A stretch of DNA of 64,000 bases from Rhodanobacteraceae bacterium. Its GTDB lineage: Bacteria; Pseudomonadota; Gammaproteobacteria; Xanthomonadales; Xanthomonadaceae. The notes under the pieces were generated by a model that was not told the origin of the DNA, ran no database searches, and worked only from the letters and a program-made list of their open reading frames with translations. The stretch spans positions 1 to 64,000 of the forward strand of contig JACKOX010000001.1 of NCBI GenBank assembly GCA_024233975.1, written 5' to 3'. The translations under genes were made by a program, and so were the position numbers. Positions 1 through 9,900 of this stretch are shown here, piece after piece (within the stretch, counting starts at the first letter, position 1; each line of letters opens with the position of its first letter).

Positions 1-1351
1 CGCACTCTACGGCCGCGATCGGCTGGTTATTCCTGGACTCACTCAGCACTATGACGCGACCGGCAATTTCCACCCCATGATATGAAGGGATATGCGCAGC
101 GAAACCGTTATAGACAGCGCGTTGCGACAGACAACGCGGCAACAAATGGAGTGGTGCCTGAGGCGTTGCACCTGACTGTGCCAGAGCATCCGCCATACTC
201 GGCGAGAACTGAGCCTGCAAGAGACCAACGTTCCTTATGTGGTACGCGACCTCAACGCCGTGCCACGAACTCACCAGCATCAAGCCGACCGCTAGGATTC
301 GCCCCCACACGCGCGTGCCGGACCAGACAAGGGCAACAAACATGATCAATCCGGCGCTCAGCCCATAGGCATACTGGCTAGCCATCGAACCAATCAACAA
401 CGACGGGCCAAGGCATGCCACTGACATAAGCAGCCATATCACAGCATGCCGTGGTGTACGCAGCAGCCCGAACCAGCAGGTTCCGATGAAAGCACTGTAT
501 GACGTCCAGCGCCAGGCAGGAGCGACGAGAATTGAGTTTGCCCAAGAATGCCCCAGATGCAGTGGAAACAACTGATAGCCCACAAATCTCAGGGGGATAC
601 CACCAAGGTCGATGCCATACGATGTCGCTTTGCGCGCCGGATCGGCCAGGATCGGGTACCTAAGCGACAGGTAAGCTACTCCCACCGCAGCGGATGCGGC
701 GAATGCCCATCGCCAGCGCACATCTTTCAGCGAAATTCCGGCAACCAAGAGCAATGAAGGGATCGCCAGTCCGGCTTCCTTAGCGAGCAGTGCGACAACC
801 GTAAGCGCCGCAACCATCACCACCACCGGCGCAGGATGTTTCCAGAACGCCCCCCGAGCTAGCAACAGACGGGCAATCAGCAAGCCGCAAACAACCCAAA
901 CAAAATCGGCCAACGTCGCCACCCAAGCGTGAACCCAGACAGCATACGGATTCAGCCAGAAAGCCAGCGCTGCAACAGCAGACGTCATGGGCGCCACACT
1001 TGCAGCTCGTAGTGTGCTGTACAGCAAACCGGCTACGCCAGCGCCACCCAACGCCCAGACCGCGTGATACCAATACGGATGCAGAAATAACGCCCGCCCA
1101 AGCAAAAGCCACAGGTTGAATGTCAACGGACGGTATTGGAAAGTGCTGTAGTTCAACCACGACACCCACCGCTGCTCACCCAGAGAGATCGATGCAGTGG
1201 CCCGCGCCCCCCATTGCAACTCGTCGTGACTGAAGTATCCCGGGTTGGAAACCAACAGCCAAACCACGTAGACCGCCACCGCGACCAACGGTGTTACCAA
1301 CGATGCCTGCAAATGGTGCGATTCGATACGACTGGTTGCCGATTCCATCAT
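1..1351 (-). CDS. Polytopic membrane GT-C-type glycosyltransferase (partial, C-terminus outside window)
   Basis: An uninterrupted minus-strand frame of 450 codons starts at a double ATG (1351/1348) and is still open at the window edge, so the C-terminus is missing. It encodes many hydrophobic helices. An early loop motif SHDELQW resembles the acidic catalytic loop of GT-C enzymes, and it is followed by YRPLTFNLW and HPYWYHAVWAL, a pattern typical of family 39/TMTC-like lipid-linked sugar transferases. It would act in the inner membrane, moving a sugar from a polyprenyl carrier onto a glycan or lipid. It is the most distal gene visible in the polysaccharide cluster. The family call is from motif resemblance only; an O-antigen membrane protein of another class is possible. 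Confidence 0.6.
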   Translation of the reverse strand, partial: MMESATSRIESHHLQASLVTPLVAVAVYVVWLLVSNPGYFSHDELQWGARATASISLGEQRWVSWLNYSTFQYRPLTFNLWLLLGRALFLHPYWYHAVWALGGAGVAGLLYSTLRAASVAPMTSAVAALAFWLNPYAVWVHAWVATLADFVWVVCGLLIARLLLARGAFWKHPAPVVVMVAALTVVALLAKEAGLAIPSLLLVAGISLKDVRWRWAFAASAAVGVAYLSLRYPILADPARKATSYGIDLGGIPLRFVGYQLFPLHLGHSWANSILVAPAWRWTSYSAFIGTCWFGLLRTPRHAVIWLLMSVACLGPSLLIGSMASQYAYGLSAGLIMFVALVWSGTRVWGRILAVGLMLVSSWHGVEVAYHIRNVGLLQAQFSPSMADALAQSGATPQAPLHLLPRCLSQRAVYNGFAAHIPSYHGVEIAGRVIVLSESRNNQPIAAVEC

Positions 1352-1698
1352 GCCTATTCTCGGATTCGCCATATGACTTGCACCTCGGTGATTTCCAGGC
1401 ATCGGCGCCCAAAAATGTCGTATGACGCTTGCTGGACTTCAATGAGATTCCGCGACAAACGGCGAAGCCCATGGTGGAGCGGAATGATATCCATCATGCT
1501 ACTCGGCAGGCTAATACGCACGACATAGCAAGACGCAAACAGCAGCGCATGGCCGCTATCATGAAAGAATAGCCCGACTCACACATCGCCCGTATCCAAG
1601 ACAGCGCTGCAACAACAAGAGTCAGTCGACCAAGGTAGCCAACCGACGACCCGGTTTCTGCCATGACGCTGCGCTGCTACCAAGAACCAAAGCACCCA
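1352..1698. other. Gap with a possible frameshifted small membrane gene
   Basis: No clean gene is visible in these 347 bases. On the minus strand a frame opening with ATG at 1663 (MAETGSSVGYLG, then a hydrophobic stretch) stops after 56 codons. A second frame, free of stops from about 1574, runs through a hydrophobic stretch (GHALLFASCYVV) to a stop at 1354, two bases before the next gene. One inserted base near 1560 would join them into a protein of about 103 residues with two membrane segments. This may be a frameshifted gene, a sequencing error or chance. I do not recognise the product. Confidence 0.25.
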
Positions 1699-2823
1699 TC
1701 AGACACCTAGGTAGTTGGCCACTGCCGTCGCGATCCGGCCCGCAGCGCGCCCATCGCCATAGGGGTTATGAGCACGCGACATTGTCTGATAGGCCTCGTC
1801 GTCCTCAAGCAGGCGAGTGACTCGGTCAACGATGGAGGATTCGTCGACGCCTACCAATTCGACAGTGCCAGCCAGGATCGCCTCTGGGCGCTCGGTCGTT
1901 TCCCGCATGACGAGCACCGGCTTACCGAGGGACGGCGCCTCTTCCTGGATACCACCTGAGTCGGTCAGGATCAGGAAGCTGCGCATCATCAGGTAGACGA
2001 ATGGGAGATAGTCCTGCGGATCAATGAGGTAGACATTCCGCACCTTGTCCAGAATCCGAGAAACGGGTTCCCTGACATTCGGATTCAGGTGCACCGGATA
2101 GACGATCTGCACATCGTCCCGGCCCGCCAGCTGTGCCAAGGCACGACAAATGTGCTCGAAGCCGTCCCCAAAGCTCTCCCGACGATGACCTGTCACAAGA
2201 ATCAACCGGCGCCCTGCGTCGAGAAACCCGAACTGTTCGTCCAAGCTGGCCATCAGGCTGACATCGCCGACAATGCGTTCCGCCACTAACAGGAGCGCGT
2301 CGACCACCGTATTTCCAGTGACTTCGACACCCTGGATGATTCCCTCCGAAGCAAGGTTGTGCCGGGAGGTGATCGTCGGAGCGAAGTGAAGCGAGGCGAG
2401 CGGCGCGGTCAACCTACGGTTTGCCTCCTCTGGCCAGGGCGACATCATGTTGCCGGTTCGAAGTCCTGCCTCGACATGTCCCACGGGAACCCTGCAGTGG
2501 AAAGCGGCAAGGGAAGTTGCCAATGTCGTCGACGTATCGCCATGCACAAGAACGATATCGGGCGCCACCTCCTCTATCACTTCGGTCATCGCGACGAGAA
2601 TGCGGGAGAACAGCTGGGACAATCCCTGACCGGGAGTCATGAGATCAAGGTCGATGTCCGGCGTGAGCTCGAAGAGTCGTAGCACCTGATCCAGCATCTC
2701 CCGATGCTGGGCCGTTACAGCGACCCGCACATCCAACGAACCCAGATGTCGCAACGCCGCCACGACCGGGGCCATCTTTATCGCCTCGGGACGTGTCCCG
2801 AAAACGACAAGTGCTCGTTTCAT
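1699..2823 (-). CDS. wecB: UDP-N-acetylglucosamine 2-epimerase (non-hydrolysing)
   Basis: The 374-residue product interconverts UDP-GlcNAc and UDP-ManNAc in the cytoplasm, giving the ManNAc donor (or the precursor of ManNAcA) for surface glycans. The start is set at MKRALVVFGTRPEAIK, because the family's N-terminal GTRPEAIKMAPVV motif follows at once; a longer reading adds an unrelated leader. Other family motifs are VHGDTSTT, VEAGLRTG and the C-terminal LTDSGGIQEEAPSLGKPVLVMR with TERPE. Length matches the family (about 375). The start codon lies inside the stop of the preceding glycosyltransferase gene (ATGA overlap), so translation is probably coupled. It supports a ManNAc-type residue in the polymer. 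Confidence 0.92.
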   Translation of the reverse strand: MKRALVVFGTRPEAIKMAPVVAALRHLGSLDVRVAVTAQHREMLDQVLRLFELTPDIDLDLMTPGQGLSQLFSRILVAMTEVIEEVAPDIVLVHGDTSTTLATSLAAFHCRVPVGHVEAGLRTGNMMSPWPEEANRRLTAPLASLHFAPTITSRHNLASEGIIQGVEVTGNTVVDALLLVAERIVGDVSLMASLDEQFGFLDAGRRLILVTGHRRESFGDGFEHICRALAQLAGRDDVQIVYPVHLNPNVREPVSRILDKVRNVYLIDPQDYLPFVYLMMRSFLILTDSGGIQEEAPSLGKPVLVMRETTERPEAILAGTVELVGVDESSIVDRVTRLLEDDEAYQTMSRAHNPYGDGRAAGRIATAVANYLGV

Positions 2824-3932
2824 GATTGCCTCTCTCCGTTCTTGCCAGAAACAGCGACAAACTCTCGCTGCAGGGCAGCCAGAAAGTCCGCCGCGCAATT
2901 CACCTGGCTAGCTGCCGAGGGTCTCCACAACCCTTGTTCTATCCGCCACGCCCATTCGCGAACTGAAGCGATGAGCTGGGACGGTGATGGGTCGGAATCC
3001 AACAACGCACCGCTGACACCCTGTTCGACGATGTCCCGCACACCGCCTTCATCTGGTGCAATGACAAACTTCCCGGCAGCAACGGCTTCCGCAATGGCCA
3101 ATCCATATGGCTCCGATCGAGAAAAGTGAACAGCTCCAAGCGCAGGACGTATCCATTGCAGCAGTTCCTCGCGGTCAAGCTCACCAATGAACTGTATGTT
3201 CCCGGCTCCCTCAGCCTGGGCACGCAGGCTTGAGGTACACCCGCCGGCGCCTGCAATCACCAGGCGTTGTTCGGGCATCTGCAGAAACGCCTCAATGATC
3301 CTGTCGATCCGCTTCACCGGTTCGTGCCGCGCCCAGCTGAGCCAGTAGCCTCCAGAAACGTCGTTGTCTGCCTCGCGGAAGAAGCCATCGCGGACTGGGG
3401 GATGAACGACGGTGGGCTGCCGTCCGGTCAGGCGCTGGAACGCGTCCGCGACAAAGCGGGAATTGGCCACAACCGCATGCATCTTTCCTGCCGCACGCCT
3501 GTATCGCTCCAGGAGTAGGTTCATCGCCGGTAGCGCCGCCAGACGCTTCACCAGTGACATGTCGGATCTTGATTCGTCATTCGGGTCGAGGACGAAAGGC
3601 AGTGGCGGTGCGTGGAGGTACAGCAGACGGGAAGCCCCTGGGAACGCATGCCACGCCATTGGCGCGTAGTGACCCGAAAAAACAACGTGAGAATAGCCTG
3701 ACCGCTTCGCCATGAACTCGAATCCCCTCCACGCTGACAGCGCGCGCCTGACGCTTGAGGTGGATGTCGGGTTTCCCGTCAAACTGAGAAACGGCGTTGC
3801 TGATTGTTCAAGCTCATCACGGGATGCGGAATGCACGTAGAGATCGGCCGGCAGCCGACGAGCCATCAACCGGCTGAGTTGCTCCGCCCCACCGCGCACC
3901 TGCAGAAAATCATAGACGACCGCGGTCTTCAT
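2820..3932 (-). CDS. Glycosyltransferase family 4 (retaining, GT-B)
   Basis: This 370-residue cytoplasmic glycosyltransferase has an N-terminal Rossmann half with the acceptor-side motif RGGAEQLSRLMARRLP and a C-terminal donor half containing SEPYGLAIAEAVAAGKFVIAPDEGGVRD, the E-x7-E signature of GT4. It resembles WbaZ/mannosyltransferase-type GT4 enzymes, but donor and linkage cannot be read from sequence. It overlaps both neighbours by 4 bases (ATGA), so it sits in a tightly coupled operon with the second GT4 enzyme and wecB. Its role is to add one sugar to the lipid-linked O-antigen or exopolysaccharide chain. Confidence 0.85.
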   Translation of the reverse strand: MKTAVVYDFLQVRGGAEQLSRLMARRLPADLYVHSASRDELEQSATPFLSLTGNPTSTSSVRRALSAWRGFEFMAKRSGYSHVVFSGHYAPMAWHAFPGASRLLYLHAPPLPFVLDPNDESRSDMSLVKRLAALPAMNLLLERYRRAAGKMHAVVANSRFVADAFQRLTGRQPTVVHPPVRDGFFREADNDVSGGYWLSWARHEPVKRIDRIIEAFLQMPEQRLVIAGAGGCTSSLRAQAEGAGNIQFIGELDREELLQWIRPALGAVHFSRSEPYGLAIAEAVAAGKFVIAPDEGGVRDIVEQGVSGALLDSDPSPSQLIASVREWAWRIEQGLWRPSAASQVNCAADFLAALQREFVAVSGKNGERQS

Positions 3933-5248
3933 TCTGGTCGCCTATCCCGCGAGTCTGCAGGCATGGTGACCCCGGACCCATCGTTCGCGACAAGGCCAAG
4001 CAACATGGATTCCAGCCTGCCGGCAATTCCCTGCCAGGAATACTGCATCGCCAGTCCGCCATGGGTCGCTGCAAGCTCGCCTCGGGACTTTCGAGCGCGC
4101 ATTTCCTTCAGCGCGTTGACGATACCGTCCGTATCATCCGTCGCTAGGACGACCCCACAGCGCAGGTCACGAATGATCTCCACAGATGCATCATCCCGTG
4201 TACTTGCAAGGTGCATGATCGGCCGACCCGCTCCCAGGTACTCGAAAAGCTTTCCAGGAATCTGCACGCCAAAATCATTGCCGATGTTCAATAGCACGTC
4301 TGCTTCCCGCTGCGCTGCCTTTACCTGCTCATGCGTGAGGCGACCGACGTAGCGTACGGAACTGCAACTCTCAAGAACCCGGGGGTCGATCCCGTCGAGA
4401 TGTCCGGCCACAGTCAGTCGCACATCCGGCACTTGCTGCACCGCTTCCAGCAATGGAGCCGGGCTTCGGAAACGCGCATAGAGCGTTCCCGTATAGAGCA
4501 ACTCCAGCAGCCCCTTCTCGAATGGCACAACGCTCAGAGACGGCGCGACAGGCCGAGCATCAAAGCCCTGCGTCAGCACTTCCACTGGAACGTCCTTCAG
4601 GCTGGGGACCCTGGAACGCAGCAAGTCCCGCGTTTGTCGGGTGGTGACGGAGACTGCCGCAACGCCTTCAAGCCAACGTCGCTCAAGCCGGGCATCCAGC
4701 CACCTCCGCCAATCAGGCGTGTATGGGGAAACAACCGGATCTCCCAGATCGGCCAGCACCGGAATGCCGAAGGCCCTTCGCAGGCGACGCGCGATGGCCA
4801 GATCAACGCCCGGCTCGTGCGAGGCAATGATGACGTCTGGCCGCTCCTCACGGATCGCTCGTCTGGCCGCAAAAAAACCCCATGGCAACCACTCGGTACG
4901 GACATCCGGCACCAGCATCTGGCCACCAATCCATCTCAAGAATCTGTAGCAGCGATCTACCAGCGTTGGTGAGTGCCCCCCTTCCTTCTTTCCATTCTCC
5001 GGGTGGTCGTTCCGCCGCAAGAAAATTTCTGAAAGCCACCTGGAGGCACCCACGAAGGGACCGGGGAAGACCTGGACCACATTGCACAGACTCCCAAATG
5101 GTGCCGCTACTGTGCCTCTCACGATGTCCGAGGTGATGACGGTAACCGAGTGACCCCGGATCGCAAGCTCAGCCGCCAAATACCCCCAGCGAATGCCATG
5201 AGCAGATTCGAGCGGCGGAAACTCATAGGCGATGACAAGCAACTTCAT
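3929..5248 (-). CDS. Glycosyltransferase family 4
   Basis: A 439-residue GT-B glycosyltransferase. The N-terminus (MKLLVIAYEFPPLESAHGIR) shows the YEFPP signature common in WcaI/WbuB-type GT4 enzymes. The C-terminal half has GKLFEYLGAGRPIMHLAS, the nucleotide-sugar binding stretch. It probably acts at the cytoplasmic face on a lipid-linked acceptor. It overlaps the downstream GT4 gene by 4 bases and is 79 bases from the sulfotransferase-methyltransferase gene upstream. Sugar specificity is unknown. Confidence 0.85.
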   Translation of the reverse strand: MKLLVIAYEFPPLESAHGIRWGYLAAELAIRGHSVTVITSDIVRGTVAAPFGSLCNVVQVFPGPFVGASRWLSEIFLRRNDHPENGKKEGGHSPTLVDRCYRFLRWIGGQMLVPDVRTEWLPWGFFAARRAIREERPDVIIASHEPGVDLAIARRLRRAFGIPVLADLGDPVVSPYTPDWRRWLDARLERRWLEGVAAVSVTTRQTRDLLRSRVPSLKDVPVEVLTQGFDARPVAPSLSVVPFEKGLLELLYTGTLYARFRSPAPLLEAVQQVPDVRLTVAGHLDGIDPRVLESCSSVRYVGRLTHEQVKAAQREADVLLNIGNDFGVQIPGKLFEYLGAGRPIMHLASTRDDASVEIIRDLRCGVVLATDDTDGIVNALKEMRARKSRGELAATHGGLAMQYSWQGIAGRLESMLLGLVANDGSGVTMPADSRDRRPE

Positions 5249-5327
5249 TGTTTACGGAGAGCCAGACGAGTCGCGCGTCATCTTGGACTGATCCCCGTGG
5301 TGGCTCCACATGTCAAGGCCAGGCGAA

Positions 5328-6944
5328 TCAGGCCAGCGCCACGAGCGGCAGCGACCAGGACACTTTCCAGTAGATACCCCACTCGGCGACTGGCTCATCC
5401 AGAATCTTGACGCTTTGAAATCCTGCGGCACGCAATTCCTCGAGCAGGGAACTCCTCGTGAAGATGCGCATTTCCAGAGTAGACCCGGGGCCACCGTGAA
5501 AACGAAGTTCATCGTGAATGGTCTTCGTTCCATCCCAATTTGTTGCATGGAGCCTATAAGAGCCGTTCTCCAGCACGACATCCGCTTCCTTCATCTTCGG
5601 GAAATGTTCGACGGTCTCCACGCCTCGATTCAGAAAGGGCACGCTGAATATCAGCGCGCCGCCTGGTCGGAGGATTCGCCTTGCGCCAACAAACGCGCGT
5701 GAAACAGGAGGTAGAACGTGCTCAAAGACGTCGCTGGCGATCAGGAAGTCGAAAGAATCGACGAATGAATTGTCTGGCTCGGTGACGTCAACCCGCGGTT
5801 CTTGATGGTAGAAAGTGTTCGTGTATCCCAGCCTTCCCTCAAGACGCTTTGCATAGATGCCCCAATCACTGAGACCTATTCCCTTGATGTCCTTCCGGAG
5901 AGGAAAGTCCGAGATACAAAGGGACTCCCCGAACAGCGACTGGGACAACAAGTGAATGATTGCCCTCATCCTTACCGAAGAGCCGCACTTGACGCAGGAC
6001 TTCGACTCGCGATCGAGATTGGCGATCTTTGAGCGATTCCTGCTGCCGCAGATGTTGCAACGATAGTCGACGACCGTATCCGAGGAGAACGAAGGCGCCC
6101 TAGCACTGTTTTTGTCAGACGAATCAGCCCCCGTGTGCGAGTAGCCGTACTTTTCCAGAAACTCGCCTGTTTCCGCCGCAGCGTGGGAGACCTGACTTTC
6201 AGTCAGGGTCCGTGTCCAGCGTCCGACGCTCTCGGCGGAGAAGTCACGCGCCTTGCCTCCTGAGTGAGCGTCGATACTTTTCGAGGTCTCGAGGAAACTG
6301 ACGACCTCCGCGGAAGTCTCCATACCAAGCCACGCAAAGATCCTGTCTGCCTCGGCTCGATAGCCTCGCACCATGTCTTCATAGCGCGTCACCAGGACCG
6401 TTTCCGGCCCTTTGCCGCGCGCGAACTCCTCATACCGCCGCGAGAATCTACTCCAATTATCAAGCGCGTCTTCAAAAGAGACAGACCTCATCTTGGCGAT
6501 GGACAGAGCGCTGTCCCTGGGATCCCGCACGGAATAGATATAGCGAGCGTCTGGAAACTGCTCATCAAGCCGATCCAGGCACAGGTTGAGGTGAGGGTGT
6601 TTCTCTCCCCAATAGTCAAGCTTGGCCCTCCCCTCTACCCCTGCGATGCGAGAATAGAAACTCTCGATCAACCTGCGATAGTTGTCCGACATCAGACTGG
6701 AGAGCAGCGTGTGGTAGTCCTTTCCGTACAGGATTCCCGATGCGATACCTTTCCCCGACTTCTTGATGATGTCATCGAGAAGCATGAAAACCGCTGACTC
6801 ATTGGTCAGAAGCAACCTTGGGTGGGAGTTCAGCAGTCGCGTTGTGAATGTCGTGCCTGATCTGGGACAGCCGATCAGGAACAGCGGGCGAGCACAAGAA
6901 AGTGCCGAGCCTAGGCTCTCTGCTTGAGAATCCTTCGCGTTCAT
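5328..6944 (-). CDS. Sulfotransferase - zinc ribbon - SAM methyltransferase fusion
   Basis: A 538-residue two-enzyme protein. Residues 20-265 form a sulfotransferase domain with the PAPS 5'-phosphosulfate loop GCPRSGTTFTTRLL (about 25-38) and the 3'-phosphate motif YSVRDPRDSALS (about 137-148). A Cys4 ribbon follows (C296, C299, C317, C320). The rest (about 330-538) is a class I SAM-dependent methyltransferase, with DFLIASDVFEHV and LRPGGALIFSVPF as the acidic and post-IV motifs. It should sulfate and methylate sugars of the surface polymer, either as two decorations or as a chain cap. The start overlaps the stop of the upstream giant fusion gene by 4 bases. The acceptor is not predictable. 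Confidence 0.82.
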   Translation of the reverse strand: MNAKDSQAESLGSALSCARPLFLIGCPRSGTTFTTRLLNSHPRLLLTNESAVFMLLDDIIKKSGKGIASGILYGKDYHTLLSSLMSDNYRRLIESFYSRIAGVEGRAKLDYWGEKHPHLNLCLDRLDEQFPDARYIYSVRDPRDSALSIAKMRSVSFEDALDNWSRFSRRYEEFARGKGPETVLVTRYEDMVRGYRAEADRIFAWLGMETSAEVVSFLETSKSIDAHSGGKARDFSAESVGRWTRTLTESQVSHAAAETGEFLEKYGYSHTGADSSDKNSARAPSFSSDTVVDYRCNICGSRNRSKIANLDRESKSCVKCGSSVRMRAIIHLLSQSLFGESLCISDFPLRKDIKGIGLSDWGIYAKRLEGRLGYTNTFYHQEPRVDVTEPDNSFVDSFDFLIASDVFEHVLPPVSRAFVGARRILRPGGALIFSVPFLNRGVETVEHFPKMKEADVVLENGSYRLHATNWDGTKTIHDELRFHGGPGSTLEMRIFTRSSLLEELRAAGFQSVKILDEPVAEWGIYWKVSWSLPLVALA

Positions 6945-9900
6945 CGACAGTCCTTACGGTATTCATGCGCTTTCCATTCCCCCCACTTTGCTTCGTATCG
7001 ACGCTTGTTCACTTCGAAAAGCGCGCTTCGTTCTACCTGATCCAGAGTCTCAAAACTGGCTGAAAGGTGGTGATGAACGAAGACATCCTCGGCAATTGCA
7101 ACGCGAAACCCTTCTTGAGCAATTCGCCGGCAGTAATCGTCGTCCTCGAAGAATCCACGCCCGAACTGCTCGTCGAGAAATCCCACTTCATCGAGCAACT
7201 GGCGCCGGAACGCGCAGCAGAAGAATGCAACGACTTCAGTATCGACCAGCACGCGAGGGTTCCTCCGCGTGTACTCCGCGGCGGCTTCCAGCATCTCACC
7301 CATGTTGCGGTAGTGGATATCGATACGCGCTTCGTTTCCTATGTTGTTGGTTACCGGCCCAACAATGCCAATATCCGGGTTCCGCATGAGGTGCCCAACC
7401 AAGCCCTGAAGCCAACCAGGGGTGACGTAGGTGTCGTTGTTCAGAACCACGACATACTCACCGGTTGCCTCCCGCAATCCTGCATTGTTCCCAGCGGCGA
7501 ACCCGAGGTTCTCCTCGTTGAGGATCACTTTCACATTGTTTCGGCTCTTCGCATAGGCGCGCAGGAATTCGGGGGTTTCATCACTTGAGCCGTTATCCAC
7601 AAGAACAAGCTCCACGTTCGGATAACGCGTGTTTGCCTCTATACTGGCCAGACAGGCTCGAGTAAAATCCAGATTGTTCCAGGTAAGCACGACGATACTG
7701 GTTCTGGGGAAGCGAGCATCGATGATTCTCGCCAGATCCCCAGCTCGCTGGGACCAGTCGTGACCGGCGACCCAGCGCTGCCGCTCGGCAATCAGACCGA
7801 CCTCGTCTTCGTCGAGGGCCGCGCGTAGCGCTGCTTCGAAGGAAACAGCATCTGCAGCGATGGAAACCATGTCGTCCATTCGCTCCAACTCAGGTAGCGG
7901 CGTTGCCACCACGGGCTTGCCAGCCGCAAGGTATTCGTAAGCCTTGACCGGATTGGTTGCCAAGGTCAGCTCACAAATCCGAAATGGGATCGTGCAGACA
8001 TCGAAAGACTGCACGTATTGTGGAGCCATTTCGTAGGGCACTTCGCCGATAAATTCGACATTGGGAAGGCTGGCTGCCACTGAGACGTCGACCTGGGTGA
8101 CATCGCCGACGAGCACGAAGTCCACATCGGGCATGTTTTTCGCGACGGTCGTCAGCAAACCAATGTCAAACCAATCGGAAATGGCTCCGATATAGCCGAC
8201 GCGCGGACGAGTGCTGGACGCCATTTCACTCACGTCTAGGGGTTCGCTGAAACGCGTGACCTGGGCCCCGTTACGGATCAGCGACACGGCCCGCTTCTTC
8301 CCGACCTCTCGTTCCAACCAGTCAGACGTGACCACCACGACGTCGGCGTCCTGGATCAGCCGTTCCTCCAAGCAAAGCATCTTGTCATCGTTGGTGGAAA
8401 ACCCGGCATGGTGGTCCATGCAGTCATAGACCATCACAGAGCCGCTGATGGATTTGGCCAACGGACTCCAGAACGGCAAGTCGATAATGGCCGCCGGGGA
8501 ATCGACGCCAAGATTCAGCACGAAGGCCGACAATGCATCGCGGACTTCCTTGTTACCCACGTCGCTCAGTACATCCTTGTAGATGTTTGGCGCCTTGCTC
8601 AGCCGGGTATGAAGGCGAATCAGGAAGACGTTTTCGGCCGGACTCTCCAGCACCTCGAAACCCGGTTGACCCGAACCGGTACCGATGACGGTCTCCAGGT
8701 AGAACACGCGATGCCCCAAAGCACCCAACTCCCGAGCCAGGTGCTGGGGTCGCTGGACGCGAAAGTGCCAGTCGATCACGGGGAAGAAGATGACATCCAT
8801 GCAGCCCGCTTGCGGACGAACCCGAGCTTGGCGATGCAGCACGGTTTCAGTCGCGGCCCCGCCCGCGGCGTGGTCTATTCCCAACACTGAATGCAGATGA
8901 TCAATCAATGGCCCGGCAGCGCGGCGTCCTCTCGTGGACAAACCGTCATAGCCCGCGGCCAGTTGTTCCAGACGGTCGATTGCCAGCTTGGGGCGACCAC
9001 GCAGCAACAGGTTCTCAACAATGCCGCAAGCGACGTTTCCGATCCTCCAGCGCATCGATTGCCTTAGCGCGGCCAATAGCGCGGACATTTCTGCGATGGA
9101 GCGCGTGCTCATGCTGAGCTCATCGCGCATCTGGGACAGCTCAGAGACACACTGCCGCAGCAATCCGTTGTTGTTCTGCTCCTGGCGACTCAGGAGCACG
9201 GAAACATCCGCGTCGCCGCGCTCCGCTATCAAGCGACCAATCCGCGGCATTTCTTCCGAGATGGTCGATGCAAGCACGCCGTTCGCCTGTTGCAAATCGT
9301 GGTTCAGCGCCTGCAGCTGGTCATTCTTTTTGTCGACCATGCGGACCTGCTCAAGCAGATTGTCTCGCTGGTAGCTGAGTTCGCCAATCTCGCGCTTCAG
9401 CAACTCGATTTGCTGAAAAATAGAAGGGCGAGGGGCGCGGGCCTGACCCGAACCGCCCGCGATTACGCTTGCATCTGATTCGACGTCGCGTCGCCCATCA
9501 CCCGCATCGCGCCCAGCATCCGCCTGTGGTTGACTTCGAAAATGCCCCGAATCAGAAAGCGAAGGATGTTGTTGCAGGCGATTCTCGTGCAACCACTGCA
9601 AGAGTTGCATTGACGAGTCTGACGGGGACCAGTCAGGAGTGCCGCAACCACCCGCATCAAGAGACTCCAGCAACACACGTGCCGCGCCACTGCAGCGGAC
9701 CCCCGATTGCGAACTGACATGATGCTGGAGCCCCGAACTCACAAAGCCACGCACTTCCACATCGGAAGGCATTCGCAATCCGGTTGCACCATTGTCCACC
9801 AGCCAGTGGAACATCGTGGAAGCCACACCAGGTGAGTCCACAACCAATTGCTCATAGGAAACAAACAGCCTTGGACCATGCTCCGTCGACTTGATTGCGC

